Positions 6,456-14,053 of a DNA stretch of 18,259 nt are shown in pieces. A program made the translations under genes and the position numbers. Numbering within the stretch: position 1 is the first letter of the stretch; the number at the start of each line of letters is the position of its first letter. Under the pieces are notes generated by a model. It saw only the letters and a program-made list of their open reading frames with translations, made no database searches and was not told the origin of the DNA. Source of the stretch: an uncultured bacterium (GTDB lineage: Bacteria; Cyanobacteriota; Vampirovibrionia; Gastranaerophilales; Gastranaerophilaceae); NCBI GenBank assembly GCA_902782905.1, contig CACZPB010000065.1, positions 1-18,259 of the forward strand, read 5' to 3'.

Positions 6456-7217
6456 TTAGCTGTCGTATTTTTCTGCATATTTTACTAACGCCTGATAAAC
6501 TTCGGGCAAAATTTTACCTTCACGGACTTCCCTATATAAAATAAGCAAAGCCTCAATCCTTGAAAGCCTGCGCCTATATACGCGTGCTTCTCTCAGAGCG
6601 CTGTATTTGTCGGCTATAGAGATAATTTGAACTCCCAAATCGGATGCCTTGCTTTCACTTGTTAATATCGGATAGCCTGAATGTTTCCAATTTTGATGAT
6701 GATATTTAATAAGATTTAACACATCTTCGCTTACACCTTGTGTTTTTAAAAGCTCATACCCGAGAGTTGAGTGAATATTCATAATTTTTCGTTCTCTTAC
6801 ATTTAATTTAGCAGGCTTGTTTAAAATTTTTGACGGAATTAAAACTTTACCCAAATCATGAAGCATGGAAGCTTCTTTTAAAGTACCCTTATCCACCTTT
6901 TCCTTAATATCCTCAGATAATATTGAATATACACCCATTGCTATATTACATGTGTCATTCATATGACCGCCGGTTAAATCCTTTAAAGTTTTTGTATCTA
7001 TGAGCGGCTTGATATGAAACCTTTTGAGTATTTTTGCAATATAAGGATTTGAATCAATCATGCTTTGTACGACTGATTTGTGCAAAGCTTCTTCATTTCC
7101 CGTTTTCAAAAACATTTTACCGCAAGCATCTTCATACACCAAAAAACTGCTGTTGCTAATTTGCACAGCACCTTTTAAGCTAATTGAATTCTCTCTTGGG
7201 GGATTTTTTAGATGCAT
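6456..7217 (-). CDS. HD-GYP domain protein, probable cyclic-di-GMP phosphodiesterase (253 aa)
   Basis: Residues about 80-250 form an HD-GYP domain. Metal-ligand candidates are H85, the H120-D121 pair (SMLHDLGKVLIP), H149 (MNIHS), H173-H174 and D203 (IADKYSAL). The GYP signature is at 181-183 (HHQNWKHSGYP). HD-GYP enzymes hydrolyse cyclic-di-GMP to pGpG or GMP and so lower this second messenger. In the segment usually written ADxxDALxxxRPYR this protein has ADKYSALREARVYR, so S206 replaces the second aspartate and V213 replaces the proline; activity is likely but not certain. The N-terminal 75 residues match no receiver, PAS or GAF domain that I recognise. There is no membrane segment. No SD precedes the ATG. 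No cyclase is present in the window. Confidence 0.88.
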   Translation of the reverse strand: MHLKNPPRENSISLKGAVQISNSSFLVYEDACGKMFLKTGNEEALHKSVVQSMIDSNPYIAKILKRFHIKPLIDTKTLKDLTGGHMNDTCNIAMGVYSILSEDIKEKVDKGTLKEASMLHDLGKVLIPSKILNKPAKLNVRERKIMNIHSTLGYELLKTQGVSEDVLNLIKYHHQNWKHSGYPILTSESKASDLGVQIISIADKYSALREARVYRRRLSRIEALLILYREVREGKILPEVYQALVKYAEKYDS

Positions 7218-7258
7218 AAATTTGTATTTTGGGGTTAACTTAACATTTCTTAATATTT

Positions 7259-7287
7259 AGTTTACTATATTTTTTGTTTTTTTGCAA
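7259..7287 (-). promoter_or_regulatory. Putative promoter of the HD-GYP gene
   Basis: On the minus strand the -35 TTGCAA (7282-7287) and -10 TAAACT (7259-7264) are 17 bp apart, giving a leader of about 35 nt. A competing TATAGT overlaps at 7264-7269, but its spacing to TTGCAA is too short. The region is very AT-rich, so confidence is limited. Confidence 0.4.
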
Positions 7288-7346
7288 TAGAAAAATCTTT
7301 TTAATAATGATTTTAAAAAATTAACTCAGCCAAAAAGTTTTATGCA

Positions 7347-10300
7347 TCACAAAATATTTGAAAAAATAATACTTGGCTCCTGTGAAACTTCTTTGCCAAA
7401 AGCCTTTGCTTTTGATGAAGCCGTTATATAAAGCTTTTTCTGCGCCCTTGTTATAGCTACATACAAAAGTCTCAAACTCTCTTCCGAATTAAACTCCTTC
7501 AATTCCAACTCTGTTTTTTTCTTATATTTAGGATTGAACCCTTTTACTTCCTCCATAAATATTGAAGATGCTTTTAGCTTTGCTTGATTTACGTCAATAG
7601 CTAAAGCCTTTTCTGCCATCTCGGGCAAAAATACATACTCAAATTCATCTCCCTTTGATTTATGCAATGTCATAATCTGAACTTTGCCTCTGGCAGCGTC
7701 CTTATCTTCTTCTTCAGAGAAAAACTTAAAACCGCTTAAAGATGGCTTTTTAGCGAGTTCCTCAAGCCTTTGCAGTGTCAAATCAAATTTGCCTGATACA
7801 TTCAATCTTCTTATCAAAATAGCAATAAGATAAACATTTGATTTTTCTATATCACTTGTATAGTAAAAGAGTCCAATCCTTATAACAAGCTCTGCAAGCG
7901 GCAACGTAGAAGAATTTAACCAATACTGCATATCCCATAAAAACTGAGATAAATCTTGTGATTCAATTTCGTCCCCGTTTTTCTGTATAAATGGAGTTTC
8001 TGAATTTCTTATCTCAAGCTGTAGTCTTTGTTTGTAAAAGCCTTGCTCTGCTAGTGTTTCATAAGTAGAAGCTAATACATCATTGTCAAAAGGGGTTTGT
8101 ACAAATTTTAAAATTGAAAATATTGTATTAAAAACTCCCTTTTGCCCTAAAGATTCACTTCTTGTTATTGTTTTTAGACCGGCATCATTTATAAAAGAAG
8201 TCCAAGACGCAACTTGAAAATTATTCCTCAGAAGAATACCCACCGTTGCATCCTTATTGAAAGTCAAAATATTTTTGATTTCTTTGAGAACATAATTTCT
8301 TTCCGCAAAAGTATTTTCAAAAACATGCGAAAAAACTGCTTTTTCTTGTACTGGATTTTTGCCTGCTACTCCGTGCATATGACTCATATAAAAAGCTTTT
8401 GGAAGAAGTTTTTCACCCCAATCAACAAGTTTGTTTGCCAAATTCATAACTTCTTGTGTGCATCTTTGAGAATGATTCATCTCAACCTTTTTTTCTGCAT
8501 GTTGAATAAAGCTCCTAAAACCCTCTACATCAGCATTAGAAAACGTTGTCGTGATTGCCTGATTTATATCTCCGCATCTTATCAGGTTTTTATTTTTTGC
8601 ACTCAAAAGAGAAATTAAGCGCTGTTGAATTGCAGAAGAATCTTGTGCTTCATCCTCAATTATGTACTGACATAACTCTTGATAATACTCTAAGATGTCA
8701 GGATTGTTTTCCAAAAGTTTAACCGACATTACCAAAATATCATCATAATCTATCATATTGACATCTCTGAGCTGTGCTTGATACTGATTATAAAAAGATT
8801 TAAATTTCTCAACTTTTTTGTTGGCTGATGGAGTATCAGCATTTCCTTCCTGAAGCTTCAAAACAGAAATTGCCCTGTCAAACTCCTCTACCTCTGTTTT
8901 TGTGCTTTTTCCTGAAATACTTTTTATTATTCTCATTCTTTGAGTATCGTCACAAATTTCAAAATCAGAACTCAAATTAAGTCTTTCAAAATTTGAATTT
9001 TCTTTAATTATCTTGAGTGCAAGCCCGTGGATTGTACTTATATTGGGAAGTTGGGTTGAACTTGGGCACATATTTTTAATACGCTCCCTAAAGTTTCTCG
9101 CAGCAGAATCCATATAAGTTAAAACAAAAATATTGTTAGGATTGACTCCGTCCGACATTAGCTTGACAATCAAAGCCAAAAGAATTGTTGTTTTACCCGC
9201 GCCGGGAACAGCAGAAATCGCCATTGAGCCGTCTACATAATTTAGTACAGGTTTTTGGTCATCTCTTGGAGTAATTTTAAACGCAGGCTTTGCTTTATAA
9301 ACAGAATCTGCACTTATTCCGTCTATGTATTTTTCTATTCCGCCTAAATTTTCAACGCCTGACGGGTCAAAAAGGCTTGATAGCGCAAAAATGTGTTCTT
9401 TGGCAAGAAGAATAAGTTTCCTCAATATTCTTGCCGTTTTTTGTTTTGATAAGAATATATCATCCTCAACAGTATACTCATCCTTTGTCCAATCTGCCTG
9501 CATTACCCACGCATTATACAGAGGTCCCGTATCAGTTTTAACCCAATCTGAATGTGATACATCAAGCCAGATTTGGTATTTTGTATCAATTTTATTATCA
9601 ATGACTTTTTGCGGGGTGGCTATAACCAAATCATTTTCTTCTATAACAAGTGTTGATGAAGGATTTTCTGCAATAACGGAATTTTCAAATTGATTTATAA
9701 TTTCATGCGCACGCTCAATTACAACATCCTCTCCTAAAACACGTTCAAAATCCCTAAGCTCTTTTACAAAGAAATTAAATTTGTTAATTTTATTTTCTTC
9801 AACGAAACAGACAACTCTTTTAAACATTTCATACACTATTTGAGAAAGTTTTAAATTTTTACCCTTAATCTCTTCAAACGCAGCAATAAATTGTTGATAT
9901 TTTTCATTATAATTTGCAATATTTTTGGGAAGCGTCTGGGTACTATTATACTCCTCTATAATTTCTTTTGAATATTTTAAAGGAATGCCTATATAATCTG
10001 AAATAATGCTTCTTAAATCCATCTGCGAAACTTCAATGCCATGCATTAACTTGATTATATTTATGCTAGCTTTGACAAGAGGATTATCAACCAACTTCTC
10101 GCTTCCGGATAGAAAAAGAAGATTGCAATTTTTACTTAACTTTTCTTCAAATGTAAATTTCAACATATCATCCTGAAGCGGTGTAATTATTGAAATTTCA
10201 TTTGGATTTACGTTTTTGTCTAACAATTCCTTAATTTTGTCTACTGCAAAATCCAATATTTCAGCACGTTTTGAAAGAGAAGTCAGCGTAAAATTTTCTA

Positions 10301-11171
10301 ATTTATTTTTTTTATCTTCCAAAACATTTTCAAAAATTGTCTCTGTATTTTTTAATATAAATCTGTCGACATTTTCAATATCAACTATAACTTTTTCTTT
10401 AAAAAGTTTTTGCAATTTGTATTCTATAGAAGTATCTGCACTTAAATATCCGCAACGGCTTGAACCCAAACCGTCAAAACAAATTATCCAATCTTTAAGC
10501 TGTGGTTTGAGATAAGATATAAAGTCAAAACACACCGGTGTCATTTCATCGGCATCGTCAACAAGAAGATATTTTATATTTTTAAAACAATCCGTGTTTT
10601 TATATAAATGATTAAATACAAGTGTTTGTCTTAAATAATCAAGACTTCTGGACTTAAGAGTCGATGAGAGAAGTTTTTTAAGAATTAATTCAGCATCACC
10701 GGCAAAAGACTCTCGCAATATTTCCGAACGCTTTTTTATATCGCCTTCTGTCAAATTGTTTTGCACAATAAGAGAATATCTTCTGAAAATTTGATGAAGC
10801 AAAGAGTGTTTTGAATTATATCCCTTTACTTCAACTTCTTTTAAAATATCTTTTAATAGAAATTGAGAAACTTCCAGTCCGACAAGATTTGGCAATATAT
10901 GAGTTTTTCCTGATGCAATTGAATTTTCTACAAAACACCAATTTTCAGATAAAGAATTGTAAACAAGTGAATAAAAAGAATAAATATTTAATCTTTCTAT
11001 TGCGTTGACAGATATATTTTGCAAAACGTTCTCAATAAAGATTTTTTTTAGATTTGAATTTTGGACAAGAACCAGTATTTCCGAGGGTTTCACCCCTTCG
11101 GAAATAAGCTCAATATATTTTTTCTCGAGAAATTTTTGTCTCGATTTTGCATCAATTTTATTTAATAACAT
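7347..11171 (-). CDS. Tandem UvrD-like (SF1) helicase: degenerate N-terminal unit plus complete C-terminal unit (1274 aa)
   Basis: The second half is a complete UvrD/Rep-type 3'-5' helicase: Walker A AVPGAGKT (654-661), motif Ia FVLTYMDSAARNF (from 682), Ib STIHGLALKI (712-721), Walker B IIEDEAQDSS (837-846), motif III LIRCGDINQAI (863-873), motif IV GILLRNN (978-984), motif V MTLHKSKGDEFEYVFLPE (1167-1184) and motif VI LRLLYVAITRAQ (1233-1244). The first half has the same layout in decayed form: IDAKS (6-10) where Walker A should be, EILVL (31-35), YSFYSLVYNSL (64-74), YLLVDDADEM (201-210), WIICFDG (228-234), ISIITP (326-331), ATPQK...YQIWLDV (518-538) and RILRKLILLAKEHIFAL (581-597). It should lack ATPase activity. 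An in-frame stop 15 nt upstream of the ATG fixes the N-terminus. No RecB-type nuclease motif is seen at the C-terminus. A role in DNA repair or replication is inferred. Confidence 0.9.
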   Translation of the reverse strand: MLLNKIDAKSRQKFLEKKYIELISEGVKPSEILVLVQNSNLKKIFIENVLQNISVNAIERLNIYSFYSLVYNSLSENWCFVENSIASGKTHILPNLVGLEVSQFLLKDILKEVEVKGYNSKHSLLHQIFRRYSLIVQNNLTEGDIKKRSEILRESFAGDAELILKKLLSSTLKSRSLDYLRQTLVFNHLYKNTDCFKNIKYLLVDDADEMTPVCFDFISYLKPQLKDWIICFDGLGSSRCGYLSADTSIEYKLQKLFKEKVIVDIENVDRFILKNTETIFENVLEDKKNKLENFTLTSLSKRAEILDFAVDKIKELLDKNVNPNEISIITPLQDDMLKFTFEEKLSKNCNLLFLSGSEKLVDNPLVKASINIIKLMHGIEVSQMDLRSIISDYIGIPLKYSKEIIEEYNSTQTLPKNIANYNEKYQQFIAAFEEIKGKNLKLSQIVYEMFKRVVCFVEENKINKFNFFVKELRDFERVLGEDVVIERAHEIINQFENSVIAENPSSTLVIEENDLVIATPQKVIDNKIDTKYQIWLDVSHSDWVKTDTGPLYNAWVMQADWTKDEYTVEDDIFLSKQKTARILRKLILLAKEHIFALSSLFDPSGVENLGGIEKYIDGISADSVYKAKPAFKITPRDDQKPVLNYVDGSMAISAVPGAGKTTILLALIVKLMSDGVNPNNIFVLTYMDSAARNFRERIKNMCPSSTQLPNISTIHGLALKIIKENSNFERLNLSSDFEICDDTQRMRIIKSISGKSTKTEVEEFDRAISVLKLQEGNADTPSANKKVEKFKSFYNQYQAQLRDVNMIDYDDILVMSVKLLENNPDILEYYQELCQYIIEDEAQDSSAIQQRLISLLSAKNKNLIRCGDINQAITTTFSNADVEGFRSFIQHAEKKVEMNHSQRCTQEVMNLANKLVDWGEKLLPKAFYMSHMHGVAGKNPVQEKAVFSHVFENTFAERNYVLKEIKNILTFNKDATVGILLRNNFQVASWTSFINDAGLKTITRSESLGQKGVFNTIFSILKFVQTPFDNDVLASTYETLAEQGFYKQRLQLEIRNSETPFIQKNGDEIESQDLSQFLWDMQYWLNSSTLPLAELVIRIGLFYYTSDIEKSNVYLIAILIRRLNVSGKFDLTLQRLEELAKKPSLSGFKFFSEEEDKDAARGKVQIMTLHKSKGDEFEYVFLPEMAEKALAIDVNQAKLKASSIFMEEVKGFNPKYKKKTELELKEFNSEESLRLLYVAITRAQKKLYITASSKAKAFGKEVSQEPSIIFSNIL

Positions 11172-11185
11172 ACACCTTATAGACT

Positions 11186-11194
11186 ATTTTATCA
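11186..11194 (-). promoter_or_regulatory. Extended -10 element of the tandem helicase gene
   Basis: On the minus strand TGATAAAAT gives an extended -10 (TG-n-TAAAAT), ending 14 nt before the helicase ATG. No clear -35 is found at 16-18 bp, which is typical of extended -10 promoters. The ribosome site is weak (AAGGTG, close to the ATG), suggesting modest expression. Confidence 0.45.
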
Positions 11195-11231
11195 TAAAAA
11201 TTTATAAATCCTCTTGCCAAAATTTGTTATT

Positions 11232-11260
11232 TTGACTAAAATTAAAATGTAAGTTATATT
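11232..11260 (+). promoter_or_regulatory. Strong promoter of the winged-helix gene
   Basis: The -35 TTGACT (11232-11237) and -10 TATATT (11255-11260) are exactly 17 bp apart, close to the sigma-70 consensus. They are followed by a short CA repeat (ACACACACAC) near the predicted start and by AAGGAG (11280-11285), 8 nt before the ATG. This is the best promoter plus SD combination in the window. Confidence 0.8.
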
Positions 11261-11293
11261 ACACACACACTATACTAATAAGGAGATTTAGAC

Positions 11294-11521
11294 ATGGCAA
11301 GAATTAAAGAAGAAAAAATGGGTATCCAAGAACAAATCATTGAATCAGCTGGTACTATTTACAACTATCTTTCTAACAAAGGTGAAGTTTCAATAAGCAA
11401 AATGAAAAAAGATTTAAGCTTACAAGACAACTTTACTGAAATGGGTTTAGGCTGGTTATCTAGAGAAGATAAGCTTGAATACACTCAAAAAGCTAAATCA
11501 GTTACAGTTAAATTGAGATAG
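11294..11521 (+). CDS. Small winged helix-turn-helix protein, DUF2582-like (75 aa)
   Basis: The protein is single-domain: a helix (IQEQIIESAGTIYNYLSNKG), then EVSISKMKKDLSLQD, where the second and third helices of a winged helix would lie, then EMGLGWLSREDKLEYT followed by a basic beta strand pair (KAKSVTVKLR) as the wing. This fits the small DUF2582 winged-helix family (about 75 aa) found in diverse bacteria; the family is recognised by pattern, and its biochemical role is poorly known. DNA binding is inferred. The start is fixed by AAGGAG 8 nt upstream. The gene is monocistronic: a near-consensus promoter on one side and a 22-bp terminator hairpin on the other. Strong signals and a small size suggest an abundant nucleoid or regulatory protein. 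Confidence 0.85.
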   Translation: MARIKEEKMGIQEQIIESAGTIYNYLSNKGEVSISKMKKDLSLQDNFTEMGLGWLSREDKLEYTQKAKSVTVKLR

Positions 11522-11541
11522 TTTTTTCAAATGAATTAAGA

Positions 11542-11585
11542 AAAAAGAAAAGAATTCCAAATATATTTGGAATTCTTTTCTTTTT
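11542..11585. terminator. 22-bp perfect bidirectional terminator hairpin
   Basis: Positions 11542-11563 are the exact reverse complement of 11564-11585, with A's leading and T's trailing. Pairing can run almost to the centre (the loop is formed from the ATAT core). It lies between the convergent winged-helix gene and the coaBC-nif3 operon, so it serves both. Confidence 0.92.
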
Positions 11586-11597
11586 ATTTATAACAAA

Positions 11598-12149
11598 TTA
11601 CCACAACTCAAAATATATAGCTTTATTAAACATTCGCTCATTTCTCCAATAGCTGTTTAGGAATTTTGCACCTTTGATTATTTCAAACCACAAAGTGTAA
11701 TTATTGGAAAAATCTTCTTTGTCTCTATTCATGTAATGAATAGTTACGAGCCCGTTGTGAACTCTTGTGGTTCTAAAAAATTCACATTGTGCTTTTACCT
11801 TATTGTAATCTTTTGTGCAACGGGTGAGCATAGCATCATTTTGCCCCATTTTTAATATTGTAAAATTTGCAGTAGGATTAACTTTCTTTAGCCTTTGCAT
11901 ATTATTTGTAGTAAAAATATTTATCGGATAATCCACATTTTTGTATGAGTGAATTACAATAGAGCGGTTCCAGTCATCAGAGCTTTCTCCTACAGGGACA
12001 TACTGTAAAATAGCCTCATTGCCAATTTTTTTATAATACGCTTTTTCCCAGTTTTCACCATCCGGAAAATGAACAATTATTGTTTCATAGGCATACACAC
12101 AAATCGTTGCCATAACAAAAATCAGACTAAATAAAAGGGCTTTTTTCAT
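11598..12149 (-). CDS. Secreted protein of unknown function (183 aa)
   Basis: The start is placed at the ATG 12147-12149 because AAAGGGGG precedes it by 9 nt; the in-frame GTG 24 nt further upstream would put extra residues in front of the signal peptide. The mature N-terminus would follow V-Y-A at residues 18-20, after a K-K plus hydrophobic core. There is no lipobox. The mature part contains VPVGESSDDWNRSIVIHSY, a pattern I associate with several poorly described exported proteins, but I cannot name a family. Two cysteines (in LTRCTKDY and KAQCEFF) could form a disulfide after export. It overlaps the end of nif3 by 23 nt and is the last gene of the coaBC operon. A periplasmic or surface location is inferred. 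Confidence 0.7.
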   Translation of the reverse strand: MKKALLFSLIFVMATICVYAYETIIVHFPDGENWEKAYYKKIGNEAILQYVPVGESSDDWNRSIVIHSYKNVDYPINIFTTNNMQRLKKVNPTANFTILKMGQNDAMLTRCTKDYNKVKAQCEFFRTTRVHNGLVTIHYMNRDKEDFSNNYTLWFEIIKGAKFLNSYWRNERMFNKAIYFELW

Positions 12150-12846
12150 CTGCAATAATCCCCCTTTCACCAACCCCTGTAATTTCCTTTAGAATTTCAG
12201 GCGCAAAAATTTCACTCTCAAAATGACCGATATCAAAAACAACTTGTTTTGCATCAAGCGCAGTGTGAAACTTTAAATCTCCCGTTACAAAAGCATCACA
12301 CTCTGTTTCTTCTAAGAATTCCGAGCCTGAACCGGCACAAAAAGCTATAGTCTGTATTTTCTGTATATTATGGTTATTTACATATCTCAATTTTGGCGAA
12401 ATTTTCATTAATTTTTGTCTTAAATCTTCAATTGTAATTGGTTCTTTAAGCTCTACTATCCTTACAAAACCTTCGTCTTTAGTCTTTTTAAAACCAAGTT
12501 TTTTAATAAGCGTGTCTGTTGTTCCGCCCTGCGCCAAATCTAAATTTGTATGCGCCGAATAAATATTAATATCCCTGTACTCAAGAGGAACATAAAACAT
12601 TGGGTGATGAGAAATTATCATATCACAATGATTTTCCCTTGCTTGTTTTACTACACTGTCAGTTATAGTGAGAGCGAATAAAATTTTATTAACTTCATCG
12701 CACGGAGAATGCCCCCCATCCCCTTGCTCCTCTCCTGCTAGGCGAGAGTATGAACATTCTACCCCCCAACCTGAACAATCCCATTTTTCCTGAGTTTCAA
12801 GGGGTGCAAAATCTTCTATCTTTTGAATAATCTCATATTTATTCAA
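12127..12846 (-). CDS. Nif3-like dinuclear metal centre protein (YbgI/NIF3 family), TTG start
   Basis: This is a member of the widely conserved NIF3 family, which forms toroidal hexamers with a two-metal site; the function is unsettled (often labelled GTP cyclohydrolase 1 type 2). Visible signatures are ISHHPMFYVP (metal-binding His pair), YSAHTNLDLAQGGTTDTL, a CAGSGSEF turn, TGDLKFHTALDA and DIGHFESE near the end. The TTG at 12844-12846 is chosen because GGAGG lies 6 nt upstream and the residues that follow (NKYEIIQKIEDFAP) fit the family N-terminus; an ATG 27 nt upstream is possible but lies deeper inside coaBC. With the TTG start it overlaps the coaBC stop by 8 nt. Residues about 31-50 look like an inserted element (see the repeat at 12697-12775). 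Length is 239 aa. Confidence 0.9.
   Translation of the reverse strand: MNKYEIIQKIEDFAPLETQEKWDCSGWGVECSYSRLAGEEQGDGGHSPCDEVNKILFALTITDSVVKQARENHCDMIISHHPMFYVPLEYRDINIYSAHTNLDLAQGGTTDTLIKKLGFKKTKDEGFVRIVELKEPITIEDLRQKLMKISPKLRYVNNHNIQKIQTIAFCAGSGSEFLEETECDAFVTGDLKFHTALDAKQVVFDIGHFESEIFAPEILKEITGVGERGIIADEKSPFI
12697..12775 (-). repeat. GC-rich palindromic element inserted in frame in nif3
   Basis: This stretch is about 57 % GC by my count, has two runs of six G's on the minus strand, and stands out from its AT-rich surroundings. It holds a small hairpin (CTCTC...CCT with AGGAGAG) and an outer inverted repeat AGAATG/CATTCT. Its translation, SRLAGEEQGDGGHSPCD, resembles the 'LAGEGxGxRG' peptides encoded by dispersed palindromic repeats in many bacteria. 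It replaces what is normally a short loop before the strand NKILFAL. Confidence 0.6.
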
Positions 12847-14008
12847 AAATTGCCTCCAAAATCTTTCGTGCAATATTTTGTTTGGTATCTTTTTCTATTT
12901 TAGTTATATCTAAGTTTTTATCAACTATGTAAACTTCATTTTCATTACTGTTAAAACCGATATCTTTTCTTGAAATATCATTAGCAATTATATAATCGCA
13001 GCCTTTTTTTTGAATTTTTTTCTTGGCGTTTTCAATCAAGTTTTCGCTTTCTGCACAAAAACCAACAACCAATAATTGTGGATTTTGCATTGATATTTCT
13101 TGCAATATATCGGGATTTTTTACGAGTTCAAGTGTTAAACCTTCGCTATCACCTTTTTTTATTTTTTGTTCCGAATAATTTTTTACTCTATAATCTGATA
13201 CAGCAGCAGCCATAATTACGCAATCCTGCTCCCCCATTTTTTCTTTTACAGCCTTTTCCATCTCTTGAGCAGTTTCCGTCACAATATTATTGAATCCGTC
13301 TACCTTGAAAGTTGATACTAAAGTAACCTCAGCTCCCATATCTTTGGCGGCACTTGCTAATGCTAACCCCATTTTCCCCGAAGAAGAATTTGTGATAAAT
13401 CTTACAGGATCAATTTTTTCCTTTGTCCCGCCTGCAGTAATAAGAATTTTTTTGTTTTTCAATTTTAAGTTTGTACTTAGTATTTTAACGGTTTCGTCGA
13501 AAATTTCTTCAGGCTCTCGCATTCTGCCGACACCATTTGTACCGCAAGCTAAAAATCCGTCTGCGGGCTCTATAATATTATATCCTATATTTTTTAGCTT
13601 AGCTAAATTTTCTTGAACAAGAGGATTATTCCACATACCTGTATTCATCGCAGGTGCAATCAATTTAGGTTTTTGAAAAGCACAAGCGGTTGAAAGAAGC
13701 AAATTGTCACAGATACCGTTTGCCATTTTGGATATAGTATTGGCACTTGCCGGTGCTATAACAAAGATATCCGCTTCAGTTAGTGCAATATGCTCAGGTT
13801 TATATTCATCAATCTCAAATTGCTCAATATAGACTTCGTTTTGAGACAAAGATTGAAGCGTCAACTTCGTTACAAAATTTAGTGCATTTGGAGTCAAAAC
13901 GACTCTGACATTTGCCCCTGCTTTCTTAAACAATCTGATAAGAGTACAAGCCTTATACGCAGCAATTCCGCCTGTAATACCTATTAATATATTTTTCCCT
14001 TTAAGCAT
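12839..14008 (-). CDS. coaBC: Bifunctional phosphopantothenoylcysteine decarboxylase / phosphopantothenate--cysteine ligase
   Basis: This enzyme carries out two steps of coenzyme A synthesis: ligation of cysteine to 4'-phosphopantothenate (CoaB) and FMN-dependent decarboxylation to 4'-phosphopantetheine (CoaC). The start is the ATG 14006-14008, giving 389 aa that begin MLKGKNILIGITGGIAAYKA as in the family; the upstream in-frame extension has no family match. CoaC spans about 1-180: flavin-binding ITGGIAAYK, catalytic H73 (EHIALTEAD), the PAMNTGMW substrate clamp (119-126) and C155 in the ACGTNGVGRM flap. CoaB spans about 185-389: ITAGGTKEKIDPVRFITN (190-207), SSSGKMG, MAAAVSDY (266-273) and lysines 282-285 in KIKK. 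It is the first gene of an operon with nif3 and a secreted protein, and diverges from mnmG. Confidence 0.97.
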   Translation of the reverse strand: MLKGKNILIGITGGIAAYKACTLIRLFKKAGANVRVVLTPNALNFVTKLTLQSLSQNEVYIEQFEIDEYKPEHIALTEADIFVIAPASANTISKMANGICDNLLLSTACAFQKPKLIAPAMNTGMWNNPLVQENLAKLKNIGYNIIEPADGFLACGTNGVGRMREPEEIFDETVKILSTNLKLKNKKILITAGGTKEKIDPVRFITNSSSGKMGLALASAAKDMGAEVTLVSTFKVDGFNNIVTETAQEMEKAVKEKMGEQDCVIMAAAVSDYRVKNYSEQKIKKGDSEGLTLELVKNPDILQEISMQNPQLLVVGFCAESENLIENAKKKIQKKGCDYIIANDISRKDIGFNSNENEVYIVDKNLDITKIEKDTKQNIARKILEAIFE

Positions 14009-14014
14009 AGAATA

Positions 14015-14020
14015 ATTATA
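14015..14020 (-). promoter_or_regulatory. -10 box of coaBC (possible leaderless transcript)
   Basis: A perfect TATAAT on the minus strand ends 6 nt before the coaBC ATG, so transcription would start at the ATG itself. There is no SD. The -35 position (about 14038-14043) would overlap the -10 of the divergent mnmG promoter. Confidence 0.6.
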
Positions 14021-14041
14021 ACCTAAACTTTTTATTTGTAC

Positions 14042-14047
14042 TATAAT
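14042..14047 (+). promoter_or_regulatory. -10 box of mnmG (possible leaderless transcript)
   Basis: A perfect TATAAT on the plus strand ends 6 nt before the ATG at 14054, the same arrangement as coaBC on the other strand. Its expected -35 (about 14019-14024) overlaps the coaBC -10, so the two promoters share their DNA. No consensus -35 is evident. Confidence 0.6.
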
Positions 14048-14053
14048 GAACCT

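Noticed and set aside
7300..7346. Possible terminator after the helicase gene
   Set aside because: On the minus strand only a 4-bp AACT/AGTT stem before a T run is visible, too weak to list.
11598..12149. Lipoprotein signal in the 183-aa secreted protein (cysteine at residue 17)
   Set aside because: The residues before the cysteine (A-T-I) do not fit a lipobox; a normal cleavage site V-Y-A follows.
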